DNA from: Stieleria maiorica
GTDB lineage: Bacteria; Planctomycetota; Planctomycetia; Pirellulales; Pirellulaceae
Direction: 5' to 3'
DNA: 64,000 bases
NCBI RefSeq assembly: GCF_008035925.1
Contig: NZ_CP036264.1
Coordinates: 8,098,343-8,162,342, forward strand
Positions 41,528 to 49,663 of the stretch are shown piece by piece. A program made the translations under genes and the position numbers. The notes under the pieces were generated by a model that ran no database searches, was not told where the DNA came from, and saw only the letters and a list, made by a program, of their open reading frames with translations. Each line of letters opens with the position of its first letter. Within the stretch, counting starts at the first letter, position 1.

Positions 41528-43894
41528 ATGCGAAAACAAGAACTCTCGGCGTTCTCGATGATTTTGGCTGCATTTTGTCTCGGCACGCTCGCCACCGTGA
41601 CGCTTAGCGGTTGCAAGCCGCCGACCGCGGTGCCACGTGCCGCGGCGACCAGCAACACATCGGGTAGCAACACGACCGGCAGCAACACGACGGTGTCGAC
41701 CGGCTGGGTTTCCAATACCACCGCCAACACCACCGTCGCGGCCGAAACACCGGTCGCTGAGATCCCGATGCCGGCCGAACCGGAAACGCTGGAATTGCCG
41801 GCTGCCGAACCGGTCGCCGACACGCCTGCACCGGCTGAAACCGAAACGGCCGAAACCGAAACGACTGAGCCGGTGGCCGGCACGCCCGAGGCTACCGCGC
41901 CTGCAGCCAGCGAGCCTGCAGCCAGCGAGCCTGCAGCCAGCGAGCCCGTCGCCAAGGTCGCTGCCAAGCCGGCCGGTGACGCCGATACGGGGCGTCAATC
42001 GGACGCGACCACGTTGGTCGCCGAGTATTCCGACCCGGATGAAGTGGTTGCGGCCGGAAAGGACTGGCCCCAGTGGGGCGGATCACGGCTGCGAAACAAC
42101 ACGCCCGGCGTGACCGGTTTGCCACAGACCTGGAACATCGGCAAGTTTGACCGTCGGACCGGCGAGTGGGACAAGAGCGATGTGGAGAACATTGTTTGGT
42201 ATGCCAATCTGGGCAGCCAGACGTACGGCAACCCCGTCGTCGCCGGCGGTCGCGTCTTCGTCGGGACCAACAACGGAGCCGGGCACCTGAAACGCTATCC
42301 GTCCAAGGTCGACTTGGGATGTCTGTTGGCATTCAACGAAGCCGACGGCGAATTTTTGTGGCAACACAGCAGCGAAAAACTGATCACCGGCCGTGTCCAC
42401 GACTGGCCGCTGCAAGGGATTTGCTGTGCCCCGTTGGTCGAAGGCAATCGGCTATGGTTCGTCACCAGCCGTGGCGAAGTCCGCTGTTTGGACACCGAAG
42501 GGTTTCATGACAACGAAGACGACGGTCCGGTGAAGGACGAGGTGGCGTTTGTCGCCGAGTTGATGCTCGCCAGCGACGAAGGCAAGGCGGCGGTGGCCGC
42601 GTTGGGCGAAGGCAAGCTTTCCGAGGCACTTGTCGAAGCGCTCGCAACGGCCGGCGAAGAAGTCAGCGGCGATGTCAAAATCGAAGCGGTCAACGAAGGC
42701 GCCAGCTGGGTCGCGACGGGCAATTTCGGCGGCGTCGATCGGTCATTCGAGTTGAAAAAGGCCGGCCCGCGATTGAGCGTGTTCAAGAACCTGGGCGTGT
42801 CGGACAAACGCGATGCCGACACGATTTGGATTTTCAACATGATGACGGAACTGGGCACCAGCCAACACAACATGTGCTCGTGCAGCGTGACCAGCTACGG
42901 CGACTACTTGTTCGTCAACACCAGCAACGGTTTGGACGAATCCCACTTGAACTTGCCCGCTCCGGATGCACCGACGTTCTTGTGCATGAACAAGAACACC
43001 GGCGAACTGCTGTGGCAAGATTCTTCGCCGGGAACCAACATCCTGCACGGTCAATGGTCCAGCCCCACCGTCGCTGTGCTCGGCGGCGTCCCGCAAGTCC
43101 TGTTCTGTGGCGGTGACGGTTGGTTGTATAGCTTCAAGGCCGATGGCGGCGTCGATGGACAACCGGAATTGCTGTGGAAGTTCGACTGCAATCCCAAAGA
43201 ATCCAAGTGGGTTATCGGCGGTGAAGGAACGCGAAACAATTTGATCGCAACCCCGGTCGTCTACAACGATCTGGTTTACATCGCTGTCGGACAGGACCCC
43301 GAGCACGGTGAGGGCGAAGGTCACTTTTGGTGCATCGACCCCAACAAACGCGGCAACGTGTCGCCGCAATTGGCGATGAAGGTCGAAGGCGACACGCGGA
43401 CCGAGATCCCGCACAAGCGGATTCAAGCGGTTGAACCGGAAAATGGAGAAATTGCGGTCGACAATCCGAATTCGGCCGTGGTCTGGCACTACTCGCTGTC
43501 GGACAACAACGACGACGGCGAAATCGACTTTGAAGAGGAAATGCACCGCACGATCGGCACCTGTGCGATCAAAGACGACGTGATCTACGTCGCCGACTTC
43601 TCGGGGCTGCTGCACTGTCTGGACGCCCGTGGGGAGAACGGCCAGGCGAAGGTCCACTTCACCTATGACATGTTCGCCCAAAGCTGGGGCAGCCCGCTGA
43701 TCGCCGATGGCCACGTCTACGTCGGTGACGAAGACGGTGATGTCGCGATTTTCCAGTTCGGTCCGCAGTACAACGAACCGATCGAAGAGATCAACATGGG
43801 CAGCAGTGTGTACAGCACGCCGATCGCCGCCAATGGCCGGATCTACATCAGCACGAAAGACAAGTTGTTCGCCATCGAGAAGCAATCGAAATGA
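41528..43894 (+). CDS. Lipoprotein PQQ-like beta-propeller (788 residues)
   Basis: The N-terminus ends in a lipobox (LATVTLSGC, Cys29), so the protein is probably lipid-anchored. A low-complexity Thr/Pro/Glu/Ala stretch (about 40-150) contains the repeat ASEPAASEPAASEP. The propeller begins with WPQWGGSRLRNNTPGVTGLP and carries blade motifs such as GFHDNEDDG, NKNTGELLWQDS and CIDPNKRGN. It lacks the Ig-like extension of its upstream paralogue. The stop overlaps the start of the next gene by 4 bp (ATGA), pointing to an operon with the receiver-like and DMT-type genes. Role unknown; outer-surface binding or signalling is possible. Confidence 0.85.
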   Translation: MRKQELSAFSMILAAFCLGTLATVTLSGCKPPTAVPRAAATSNTSGSNTTGSNTTVSTGWVSNTTANTTVAAETPVAEIPMPAEPETLELPAAEPVADTPAPAETETAETETTEPVAGTPEATAPAASEPAASEPAASEPVAKVAAKPAGDADTGRQSDATTLVAEYSDPDEVVAAGKDWPQWGGSRLRNNTPGVTGLPQTWNIGKFDRRTGEWDKSDVENIVWYANLGSQTYGNPVVAGGRVFVGTNNGAGHLKRYPSKVDLGCLLAFNEADGEFLWQHSSEKLITGRVHDWPLQGICCAPLVEGNRLWFVTSRGEVRCLDTEGFHDNEDDGPVKDEVAFVAELMLASDEGKAAVAALGEGKLSEALVEALATAGEEVSGDVKIEAVNEGASWVATGNFGGVDRSFELKKAGPRLSVFKNLGVSDKRDADTIWIFNMMTELGTSQHNMCSCSVTSYGDYLFVNTSNGLDESHLNLPAPDAPTFLCMNKNTGELLWQDSSPGTNILHGQWSSPTVAVLGGVPQVLFCGGDGWLYSFKADGGVDGQPELLWKFDCNPKESKWVIGGEGTRNNLIATPVVYNDLVYIAVGQDPEHGEGEGHFWCIDPNKRGNVSPQLAMKVEGDTRTEIPHKRIQAVEPENGEIAVDNPNSAVVWHYSLSDNNDDGEIDFEEEMHRTIGTCAIKDDVIYVADFSGLLHCLDARGENGQAKVHFTYDMFAQSWGSPLIADGHVYVGDEDGDVAIFQFGPQYNEPIEEINMGSSVYSTPIAANGRIYISTKDKLFAIEKQSK

Positions 43895-44268
43895 CGAAGA
43901 CTGTTGTCGACTGTGGCAATTGCGGTCCCGATTTTCATTCGATCCGTCAGTTCGTGACCTCCAATTTTGATTGTGTCGTTGTGCAATCGCACAACGCGGA
44001 GGAGACCCTGGAGTTGCTGCGCCGGCGCGATGTCGCGCTGGTGACGGTGAACCGGAAACTGGATCGCGATTATTCCGACGGAATGGAAGTTGTCAAAAAG
44101 ATTAAGGCCGATCAGCAGGTCGGCCAAGTGCCGGTGATGTTGGTCACCAATTACGAAGAACACCAGCAGGCAGCGATGGAGGCCGGTTGCGTGCGTGGGT
44201 TCGGAAAACTCGCCTTGCGTGATCCCGGGACCGTCGAATTGCTTCAACCGTTTTTGGGTTCGACTTGA
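43891..44268 (+). CDS. Degenerate receiver-like domain protein
   Basis: A stand-alone 125-residue protein with the fold pattern of a response-regulator receiver. The phosphate-accepting Asp position is Asn54 (ALVTVNRKLD), while the conserved Thr86 (VMLVTNY) and Lys106 (GFGKLAL) remain. The N-terminal acidic pair is also altered (VVDCGNCGPD). It is therefore probably not phosphorylated in the normal way. It overlaps the preceding propeller gene and the following membrane gene, so all three are translated together. No histidine kinase is nearby. Confidence 0.72.
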   Translation: MTKTVVDCGNCGPDFHSIRQFVTSNFDCVVVQSHNAEETLELLRRRDVALVTVNRKLDRDYSDGMEVVKKIKADQQVGQVPVMLVTNYEEHQQAAMEAGCVRGFGKLALRDPGTVELLQPFLGST

Positions 44269-44798
44269 ACCATTCCACCACGTTCTTTTTGATCGCCATT
44301 TGTGTCGGCCTGCTGGCCGGCGGGCTGCTCGGGACACAGCCGAGCATCAACGGGTCACTCGGGAAAAGTGTCGCGCACCCGTTGCAAGCGTCACTGATTT
44401 CGTTCGGCAGCGGGACGGCGATTCTGTTGGTGTTGACGCTGGCGCTGGGCGGGTTTCCGCCCCAGTTTGTGGTGTCGCCGCGCAGTTTACCGTGGTGGAT
44501 TTGGTTCGGCGGTGCGATCGGCGTGGTGATGGTGTCCACGTCGCTGTTGATCGTCCCGCGAATCGGGTCACTGCCCTGGTTTGCCGCGGTCATGACCGGT
44601 CAAACGGTCGCGGCGTTGTTGTTGGATCACTACGGTTTGCTCGGTAACCCCAAGACGCCGGTTTCCACGTTGCGCGTCGGCGGAACGCTGTTGTTGGTGT
44701 TGGGCATCCTGGCGATCGTCGGCGCAAGGCGGCTGGAGACGACGCAGGATACTGCGGTCGAGGTCTTGGATACCGAGCAAGAGCACCAAGGGGAGTAG
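44265..44798 (+). CDS. DMT-type membrane protein (DUF606/YdcZ-like)
   Basis: A 177-residue protein with about five membrane helices. The N-terminal pattern LLAGGLLGTQPSINGSLGK matches the DUF606/YdcZ branch of the drug/metabolite transporter superfamily, which consists of half-size proteins. The C-terminal tail is acidic and hydrophilic. It starts at TTG 44265, overlapping the receiver-like gene stop, so coupling is likely. The transported molecule is unknown. Confidence 0.78.
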   Translation: MNHSTTFFLIAICVGLLAGGLLGTQPSINGSLGKSVAHPLQASLISFGSGTAILLVLTLALGGFPPQFVVSPRSLPWWIWFGGAIGVVMVSTSLLIVPRIGSLPWFAAVMTGQTVAALLLDHYGLLGNPKTPVSTLRVGGTLLLVLGILAIVGARRLETTQDTAVEVLDTEQEHQGE

Positions 44799-44815
44799 GG
44801 GGTACACCGGGCCGC

Positions 44816-44884
44816 AACGTAGCTGCGCTCGCCAGAGCGTGGACAACACCGTGGGGATCCACCTTCTGGCGAAGGTCGCTACGG
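44816..44884. repeat. Dispersed palindromic repeat, copy B
   Basis: Second copy of the element at 32847-32910: GCGTGGACAAC followed by GGATCCACCTTCTGGCGAAG and GTCGCTACG, with the arms CGTAGCTGCGCTCGCCAGAG and TCTGGCGAAGGTCGCTACG pairing imperfectly. It lies between the DMT-type gene and the sigma-factor gene. Confidence 0.8.
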
Positions 44885-45028
44885 TTGAGCCGCGTCTGGT
44901 ATGCGGTACATGCCAACACGTTGTCAGGCGCGGGCTGACCTGCAACGCGGCCGACAATGCAGGATGATTGGTCCGATTTGCCGCGATGGCACTGACCGCG
45001 ATAAACTTGAATCGGAGGCTCCGTGCAC

Positions 45029-45607
45029 ATGCCAAATGAATTCCAAGCCGACGACACTGATTCGCCCGGCGAGCGCTCCGAGAACGCGTCGTTGGATCAG
45101 GTGTGGCAAAACTTTGGCGGTCAGCTTCGCCGCCGCGCCCGCACGCGTCTGCGACAATACGGTTTGACCGGGCAAACCGAGTCGATGGACATCTGCAATG
45201 AAGTGATGGTGGACTTGGCAAAGCGAACCGACGCCGAGTCGCTGACGGCGGACGATGTGTTGTCGTACATCCTGCGCGCGATCGATAACGAAGTGGTGGA
45301 CACGTTTCGCACGCTGGCGCGCCACTGTCGCGATTTTCGTCGCAACGAAGCGACGCCGGTCGAAGACATCAAACTGCGTGGCGGGCAGACTTCGCCCAGC
45401 CAAATCGCGTTGCGGAGGGAAGTTGCCGACCGGGTTCGGTCGATCCTGGGCGATCGCGACGCACTCGCGCTGGACATGATGTTGCAGAACCACGACTGGA
45501 ACGAAATCGGCCAAAGGCTGGGGGTCAAACCTGACACCGCGCGGATGCGGGTGCGACGGGCACTCGATCGGGCCCGCGATGAAATCGGTTTGCCGGAGTC
45601 GCCGTGA
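45029..45607 (+). CDS. ECF-type RNA polymerase sigma factor (planctomycete subgroup)
   Basis: A 192-residue protein. Region 2-like helices lie at about 22-110 (RRRARTRLRQYGLTGQTES, VLSYILRAIDNEVVDTFR) and region 4 helix-turn-helix at about 140-180 (WNEIGQRLGVKPDTARMRV). Sigma factors of this type are numerous in planctomycetes and lie beside serine/threonine kinases, as here. ATG 45029 has GGAGG 10 bases upstream; GTG 45023 is an alternative. Its stop overlaps the start of the kinase-like gene (TGATG). No anti-sigma factor of the usual zinc type is present, so the neighbour may provide regulation. Confidence 0.85.
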   Translation: MPNEFQADDTDSPGERSENASLDQVWQNFGGQLRRRARTRLRQYGLTGQTESMDICNEVMVDLAKRTDAESLTADDVLSYILRAIDNEVVDTFRTLARHCRDFRRNEATPVEDIKLRGGQTSPSQIALRREVADRVRSILGDRDALALDMMLQNHDWNEIGQRLGVKPDTARMRVRRALDRARDEIGLPESP

Positions 45608-46935
45608 TGGGTGAGCCCCGCCCCTCGTCTTCGTCCGCCGATGACGGCCGCGACACGCCGTTGGGGGGAGCCGCAATCGATGCATTGATCGGATGGTTGC
45701 GGCGTCAGCGCGAGATCCATCCGGTCACTCCGCTGGTCGAACTGGTCGACCCGACGTCGTTGCCGGCAAGCGGTCTGGTGGAATTGGCTGCGGTCGACTT
45801 GATCGGCCAACGTCGACGCGGCCGGGATGTGATTGCCGAAGATTACTTGCAACAGGTTCCAGGGCTTGCCGACCGCGAGAATGATCTTCTGGATCTGATC
45901 GATGCCGAGCTTTGCGTCCGTCGGGAACTTGGCGAGCGTTGCGATGCCGAGTTCTTTATTGAACGTTTCCCCCAGCTGGCCGATTCGATTCGCCAATTGA
46001 TCCATTTGGAATTTCGGCCGGGCGAGATTCATCGGGGCCCTGCCACGGTCGCTCCCGGCGACAGTCTTGAATGGGATTGCTCGGTGGCCCAGCGTCAGAT
46101 GACGATCGCAGGGGCGCCGCCTCGCGGCGGCCGGCCGGAGGAAGAGCTTGCCCAAGACGATTCGATCGACGTGCCGATCCCGATCAAGCCTCCTGAGTGG
46201 ATGGTCGGTGCCCGCTGTATCGCCACGATGCAACTGCCGCGTGGGCGTTGTTGGTTGGTCAAGGGACGTGACACCCAGCACAGTGACACGGTGGCTATGA
46301 AGATCATCCCGCTGCCGGCGACGCTGGGGCGTTTGCAGCGGACACGTATTTTGGACATCTGTGAAGGCACCAGCAACGTGACGCATCCCGCCTGGGGCGC
46401 GCCGCGGATCGCGGCCATCAACAACGGGCACCTTGCGGTGGTTCGGCCCTGGGTTTTTGGCAATCCGTTCGGGCAGGCCGCTCCGGGATCAGACGCGACC
46501 CAACGGTTTTCGATGCTGGTACGTGTGGCGTTTGCACTCGCGGCGGCACACCGCGTGGGTGCCACGCATGGCAGTGTGACGACCAACAACTTGGTCGTCG
46601 ATCACCGATCGCAGGTCAACCTGATCGATGCCGCGTCGGGGGTCGCCGCCTGGTCGGAATCACTGGCCGCGTGGGACCGTGATCTTTCGGACACGCTCGC
46701 CGATCGCATCCGTGGTGACACGATCGGATTGGTTTCGTTGATCACAACGGAGTGTTTGCGGACGCGTGATCGGCAGGTGTCGCGTTGGATCCGACGGATC
46801 ACCGACGGGATCCCGCTCCATGATGCGGATGCGTGCGCGATGATCGGCGAGTCGCTGCAGCGGCTGATCGACGAGCCGTCGGAGGAGCGGCGCGATGAGG
46901 GGGCTTGGTGGCGGAAGCCATTTCGCCGCGATTGA
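45607..46935 (+). CDS. Serine/threonine kinase-like protein, probable pseudokinase
   Basis: A 442-residue soluble protein. Residues 1-140 match the helical leader found before planctomycete Ser/Thr kinases (LGERCDAEFFIERFPQL). A kinase-like domain follows: the Lys of VAMKIIP (K232) is kept, but the catalytic loop reads THGSVTTNNLVVD, with the general-base Asp of HRDLKPxN replaced by Ser323 and the Lys by Thr. The DFG motif is IDAASG, keeping only Asp341. No glycine loop is obvious. It is therefore probably catalytically dead and may act as a binding partner of the sigma factor whose gene it overlaps. Cytoplasmic; no membrane anchor. Confidence 0.75.
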   Translation: MGEPRPSSSSADDGRDTPLGGAAIDALIGWLRRQREIHPVTPLVELVDPTSLPASGLVELAAVDLIGQRRRGRDVIAEDYLQQVPGLADRENDLLDLIDAELCVRRELGERCDAEFFIERFPQLADSIRQLIHLEFRPGEIHRGPATVAPGDSLEWDCSVAQRQMTIAGAPPRGGRPEEELAQDDSIDVPIPIKPPEWMVGARCIATMQLPRGRCWLVKGRDTQHSDTVAMKIIPLPATLGRLQRTRILDICEGTSNVTHPAWGAPRIAAINNGHLAVVRPWVFGNPFGQAAPGSDATQRFSMLVRVAFALAAAHRVGATHGSVTTNNLVVDHRSQVNLIDAASGVAAWSESLAAWDRDLSDTLADRIRGDTIGLVSLITTECLRTRDRQVSRWIRRITDGIPLHDADACAMIGESLQRLIDEPSEERRDEGAWWRKPFRRD

Positions 46936-46946
46936 GACCGGCAAAA

Positions 46947-47080
46947 CGATGGGGGCAAAACGATGGGGGCAAAACGATGAGAAGGCAGAATGATGAGAAG
47001 GCAGAATGATGTGGGGGCAGAATGATGTGGGGGCAGAATGATGTGGGGGCAGAATGATGTGGGGGCAGAATGATGACGAT
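46947..47080 (+). repeat. 16-bp minisatellite between pseudokinase and methyltransferase genes
   Basis: Tandem units of GGGGGCAGAATGATGT, preceded by variants GGGGGCAAAACGATG and GAAGGCAGAATGAT. At least four perfect and four variant units occur. A related GGGAGGCAGTGATTCC array with the same 16-bp period lies at 59705-59820. The array is untranslated in the main frames. Confidence 0.85.
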
Positions 47081-47115
47081 GGCGGGTGTTCAGGGGCTGA
47101 TCGCATGAGGAGTCG

Positions 47116-47910
47116 ATGGAACTCGAGTCGCCAGAATCACCGAGTGTCATGTGGGGGAATCCTGTGCCGTCGCAACAAATCTATGACCCGATGTTTGTTC
47201 GTCAGCTGTTCAACGAGATGTCGGCGACGTATGGGATCGTCAATCTGGTTTCGTCATTCGGTTTTTGTCGTCGTTGGCGACGGCAGTGCATCGAGCAGGT
47301 ATCGTATGCCGAGTCGTTGACCGTGGTCGACTTGATGACCGGCATGGGCGAACTCTGCCCTGCGATCGCCAAACGAATCGGTCCACGGGGCAAGATCGTC
47401 GCGGTCGACAACTCCCCGGTCATGTGTGGCAAGGCACGACAGAACCACGACGGACGACTCGGCTGCGATTTAGACGTTCGCGAAGAAGATGCGCTCGGCA
47501 GCCAGATCCCGGATGCGTCGGTCGATGTGGTCGTGTCGTCGTTCGGGTTGAAGACGTTTTCGCACGAACAGACCGTTGCATTGGCACACGAGGTCCATCG
47601 CATCCTAAAACCCGGCGGCTCGTTTTCCTTCATCGAGATCTCGGTGCCGCCGGCACGCTGGCTCCGTGTGCCCTACCTGTTCTACTTACACACGCTGATT
47701 CCGATCATCGGTCGGGTCTTGATGGGCAATCCCGACAACTATCGCATGCTGGGTGTCTACACCGTCGCCTTCGGAGATTGCCAGAGTGCAATTTCGGCGT
47801 TTCAGCAGGCCGGATTGGATCCCAGCCGGCGATCGTATTTCTTCGGATGCGCGACGGGGCTGGTCGGCAGGAAGCTTCAAATGCCTTCCAGCGCCTCGCA
47901 GGGTTCGTAA
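47116..47910 (+). CDS. Class I SAM-dependent methyltransferase (UbiE/COQ5-like)
   Basis: A 264-residue cytosolic methyltransferase. The SAM-binding motif I is VVDLMTGMGELCPAIA (about 70-85), motif post-I is KIVAVDNSPVM, and DVVVSSFGLKTFS and the KPGGSFSFIEISVPP segment complete the Rossmann fold. The general form is that of UbiE-type C-methyltransferases of quinone biosynthesis, but several UbiE signature positions differ and the glycines of motif I are partly replaced (TGMGE). The substrate is not certain. GAGGAG is 3 bases before ATG 47116. The 3' end overlaps the convergent next gene by 34 bp. Confidence 0.82.
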   Translation: MELESPESPSVMWGNPVPSQQIYDPMFVRQLFNEMSATYGIVNLVSSFGFCRRWRRQCIEQVSYAESLTVVDLMTGMGELCPAIAKRIGPRGKIVAVDNSPVMCGKARQNHDGRLGCDLDVREEDALGSQIPDASVDVVVSSFGLKTFSHEQTVALAHEVHRILKPGGSFSFIEISVPPARWLRVPYLFYLHTLIPIIGRVLMGNPDNYRMLGVYTVAFGDCQSAISAFQQAGLDPSRRSYFFGCATGLVGRKLQMPSSASQGS

Positions 47911-49322
47911 TCGAAGTAGCACTTGCGTTTGATCACTTCGGTGACGGCCTCGGGGACCATCGACTCCCAGGCCGGATCGCCCGATTTGATTTTTTCCAGC
48001 ACGTCTCTCGAACGCACTTTCAAGCAGGCCGGATCGTAGTTTTGGACGTCGATGATGCCACCGCAGTCACGCAGGTACGCAAACAGGTGTTGAAGTTGCG
48101 GATCGATTTTCATGTTGTCACAGGTCATCAGATCGCCGGTCTCGGCATCTAGCATGGGGTAGCAGTAGACCTGCAATCCGTTCTTGAACATGCGTCCGAA
48201 GGATTCCAGGATGCCGCCTTGCAGTCCGGTGTAGTATTGTTCGTCGAACAGTTCCAGCAGGCTGCCGGCTCCCATCGTGATCGCGATCTTTTCTTTGGTG
48301 TACCGCGACAGGTAAGCGGCAAGTCGATAGTACTGAAAGTAGTCGGAGATCATCACCGGCATTCCGCAGGCGGCCATCACGTCGGCCCGCGCCAGAAAGT
48401 CGCTCAGGTCGATCTCACCGGCGGCTTTCAAGTTGTTCATCGTCAGTTCCATCACGGGAACCACTTCCTTGCCGACGACGTTGGGGTGTTTGGAGAATTG
48501 CTGGCCGGCGCTGTGCAGCATGTCCAGGTTGACGTTGCAAACCGGGCGAAAACTCCCGCGTTCGACCAGGATGGCTTTGCGGTAAAAGAACTCCGACGGT
48601 TGCAACACTTCTCCGCTGGCGGCAAACATGGCGGCGCCGCTGAGTCCCAGTTCGACCAGTTTCAGACTCATCAGGCGATTGTCGACGTGTCGAAAGGCGA
48701 TGCCCGAGAATTCGATCATGTCGATCTCGATCCGCGAGGTCGACAATCCGTCCAGCAGCGAGGCGACCAGCAATTCCGGCTCGTGGTGTAAGGCGAACGC
48801 GCCGTGGACCAGGTTGACGCCGACGATTCCGAGGGCTTCCTGTTGCAGGGCGGCTTCGTCATCCAGCATGCGAACATGGATGATGATCTGGCTGTCGTCG
48901 TCTTGCGGGTGGGCTTGGAATTTGATGCCCATCCAACCGTGGCAGGCATTGGTGCCGTGATAGTTTCGCGCCGAAACCGTATCGGCAAAGGTGAAGAAGG
49001 TCGTCGTTTCGCCGCGGACGTCGCTCAATCGGTCCAAGTTCAATTTGTGTTCGTAGTCCAGCATGGCCTGCAAGCGTTCGCGGCAGACATAGCGTGCGGC
49101 GCGGCCGTAGATCGCGTCGCTGACCTTCATGTCATAAGCCGACATGCTTTTGGCGATCGTGCCGGCGCCGCCACCGACGCGGAAGAACCAACGCACGACT
49201 TCTTGGCCGGCGCCGATTTCGGCAAAGGTGCCGTAGCGACGGGGATCCAGGTTGACGTCCAACGCCTTCTGGTGGGTGTCGATGGGATCAGAGTGCTGGA
49301 GAGGCTGACGGTTTCGGAGCAT
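47877..49322 (-). CDS. Conserved protein often labelled nicotinate-nucleotide adenylyltransferase-like
   Basis: A 481-residue cytosolic protein whose segments YGTFAEIGAGQEVVRWFFRV (from residue 29), SAYDMKVSDAIYG, HGWMGIKFQAHP, GVNLVHGA and ELTMNNLKAAGEIDLSDFL recur in a widely conserved family of bacteria. Public annotation of that family often says nicotinate-nucleotide adenylyltransferase or TonB-related, neither of which is supported by motifs seen here: no HxGH nucleotidyltransferase motif is present. ATG 49322 is chosen because conserved sequence starts shortly after it; the longer frame to 49499 adds 59 residues without similarity to the pattern. It is convergent with, and overlaps, the methyltransferase gene. 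Confidence 0.7.
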   Translation of the reverse strand: MLRNRQPLQHSDPIDTHQKALDVNLDPRRYGTFAEIGAGQEVVRWFFRVGGGAGTIAKSMSAYDMKVSDAIYGRAARYVCRERLQAMLDYEHKLNLDRLSDVRGETTTFFTFADTVSARNYHGTNACHGWMGIKFQAHPQDDDSQIIIHVRMLDDEAALQQEALGIVGVNLVHGAFALHHEPELLVASLLDGLSTSRIEIDMIEFSGIAFRHVDNRLMSLKLVELGLSGAAMFAASGEVLQPSEFFYRKAILVERGSFRPVCNVNLDMLHSAGQQFSKHPNVVGKEVVPVMELTMNNLKAAGEIDLSDFLARADVMAACGMPVMISDYFQYYRLAAYLSRYTKEKIAITMGAGSLLELFDEQYYTGLQGGILESFGRMFKNGLQVYCYPMLDAETGDLMTCDNMKIDPQLQHLFAYLRDCGGIIDVQNYDPACLKVRSRDVLEKIKSGDPAWESMVPEAVTEVIKRKCYFDYEPCEALEGI

Positions 49323-49663
49323 CTGTTGTTCTTGCCGGTGGTGGGACGCGTCGGGACGATCGAGGGCGAGCATCAGCGGCCAGAAAGCGTGAATACCACA
49401 GGGGCCGCCAAACCGCTCGCGATAGAACATGGCTCGCGATTTGCTCCCGATCCATGCTGATTCCGGCGTCGAGAAGCGATTCGGCCGCAATGAGGACAAA
49501 CGGTCACGATCGCGCCCAGTTGACCATTCTGTCCCAAAATCGATGAATCCACGGGAACATTGGCTATCTTGAAATCATCGAATTGACAGATTGCGACGCG
49601 TAAGCAGGATTGGAGTGGCGAATTCCAGGCCCGCTCGAAAATGCACCGTAGAGACCGTTGAAC
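49323..49663. other. Divergent promoter region
   Basis: 341 bp between the divergent conserved gene and the DUF3105 surface protein. No gene, hairpin or operator-like repeat was recognised. Confidence 0.4.

Noticed and set aside
39137-43894. Calling the two propellers functional PQQ alcohol dehydrogenases
   Set aside because: The paired catalytic Asp/Glu and vicinal Cys of quinoprotein dehydrogenases could not be identified; only the propeller repeat is supported.
45121-46431. 436-codon minus-strand open frame opposite the sigma factor and pseudokinase
   Set aside because: It spans two plus-strand genes with clear motifs; the product is Arg/Ser-rich without domains.
46947-47080. Possible CRISPR array
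   Set aside because: The 16-bp units are directly adjacent with no unique spacers, so this is a minisatellite. No cas genes are present.
47877-49322. Naming this gene nicotinate-nucleotide adenylyltransferase (nadD)
   Set aside because: The HxGH and ISSTxxR motifs of NadD are absent and the length is about twice that of NadD.
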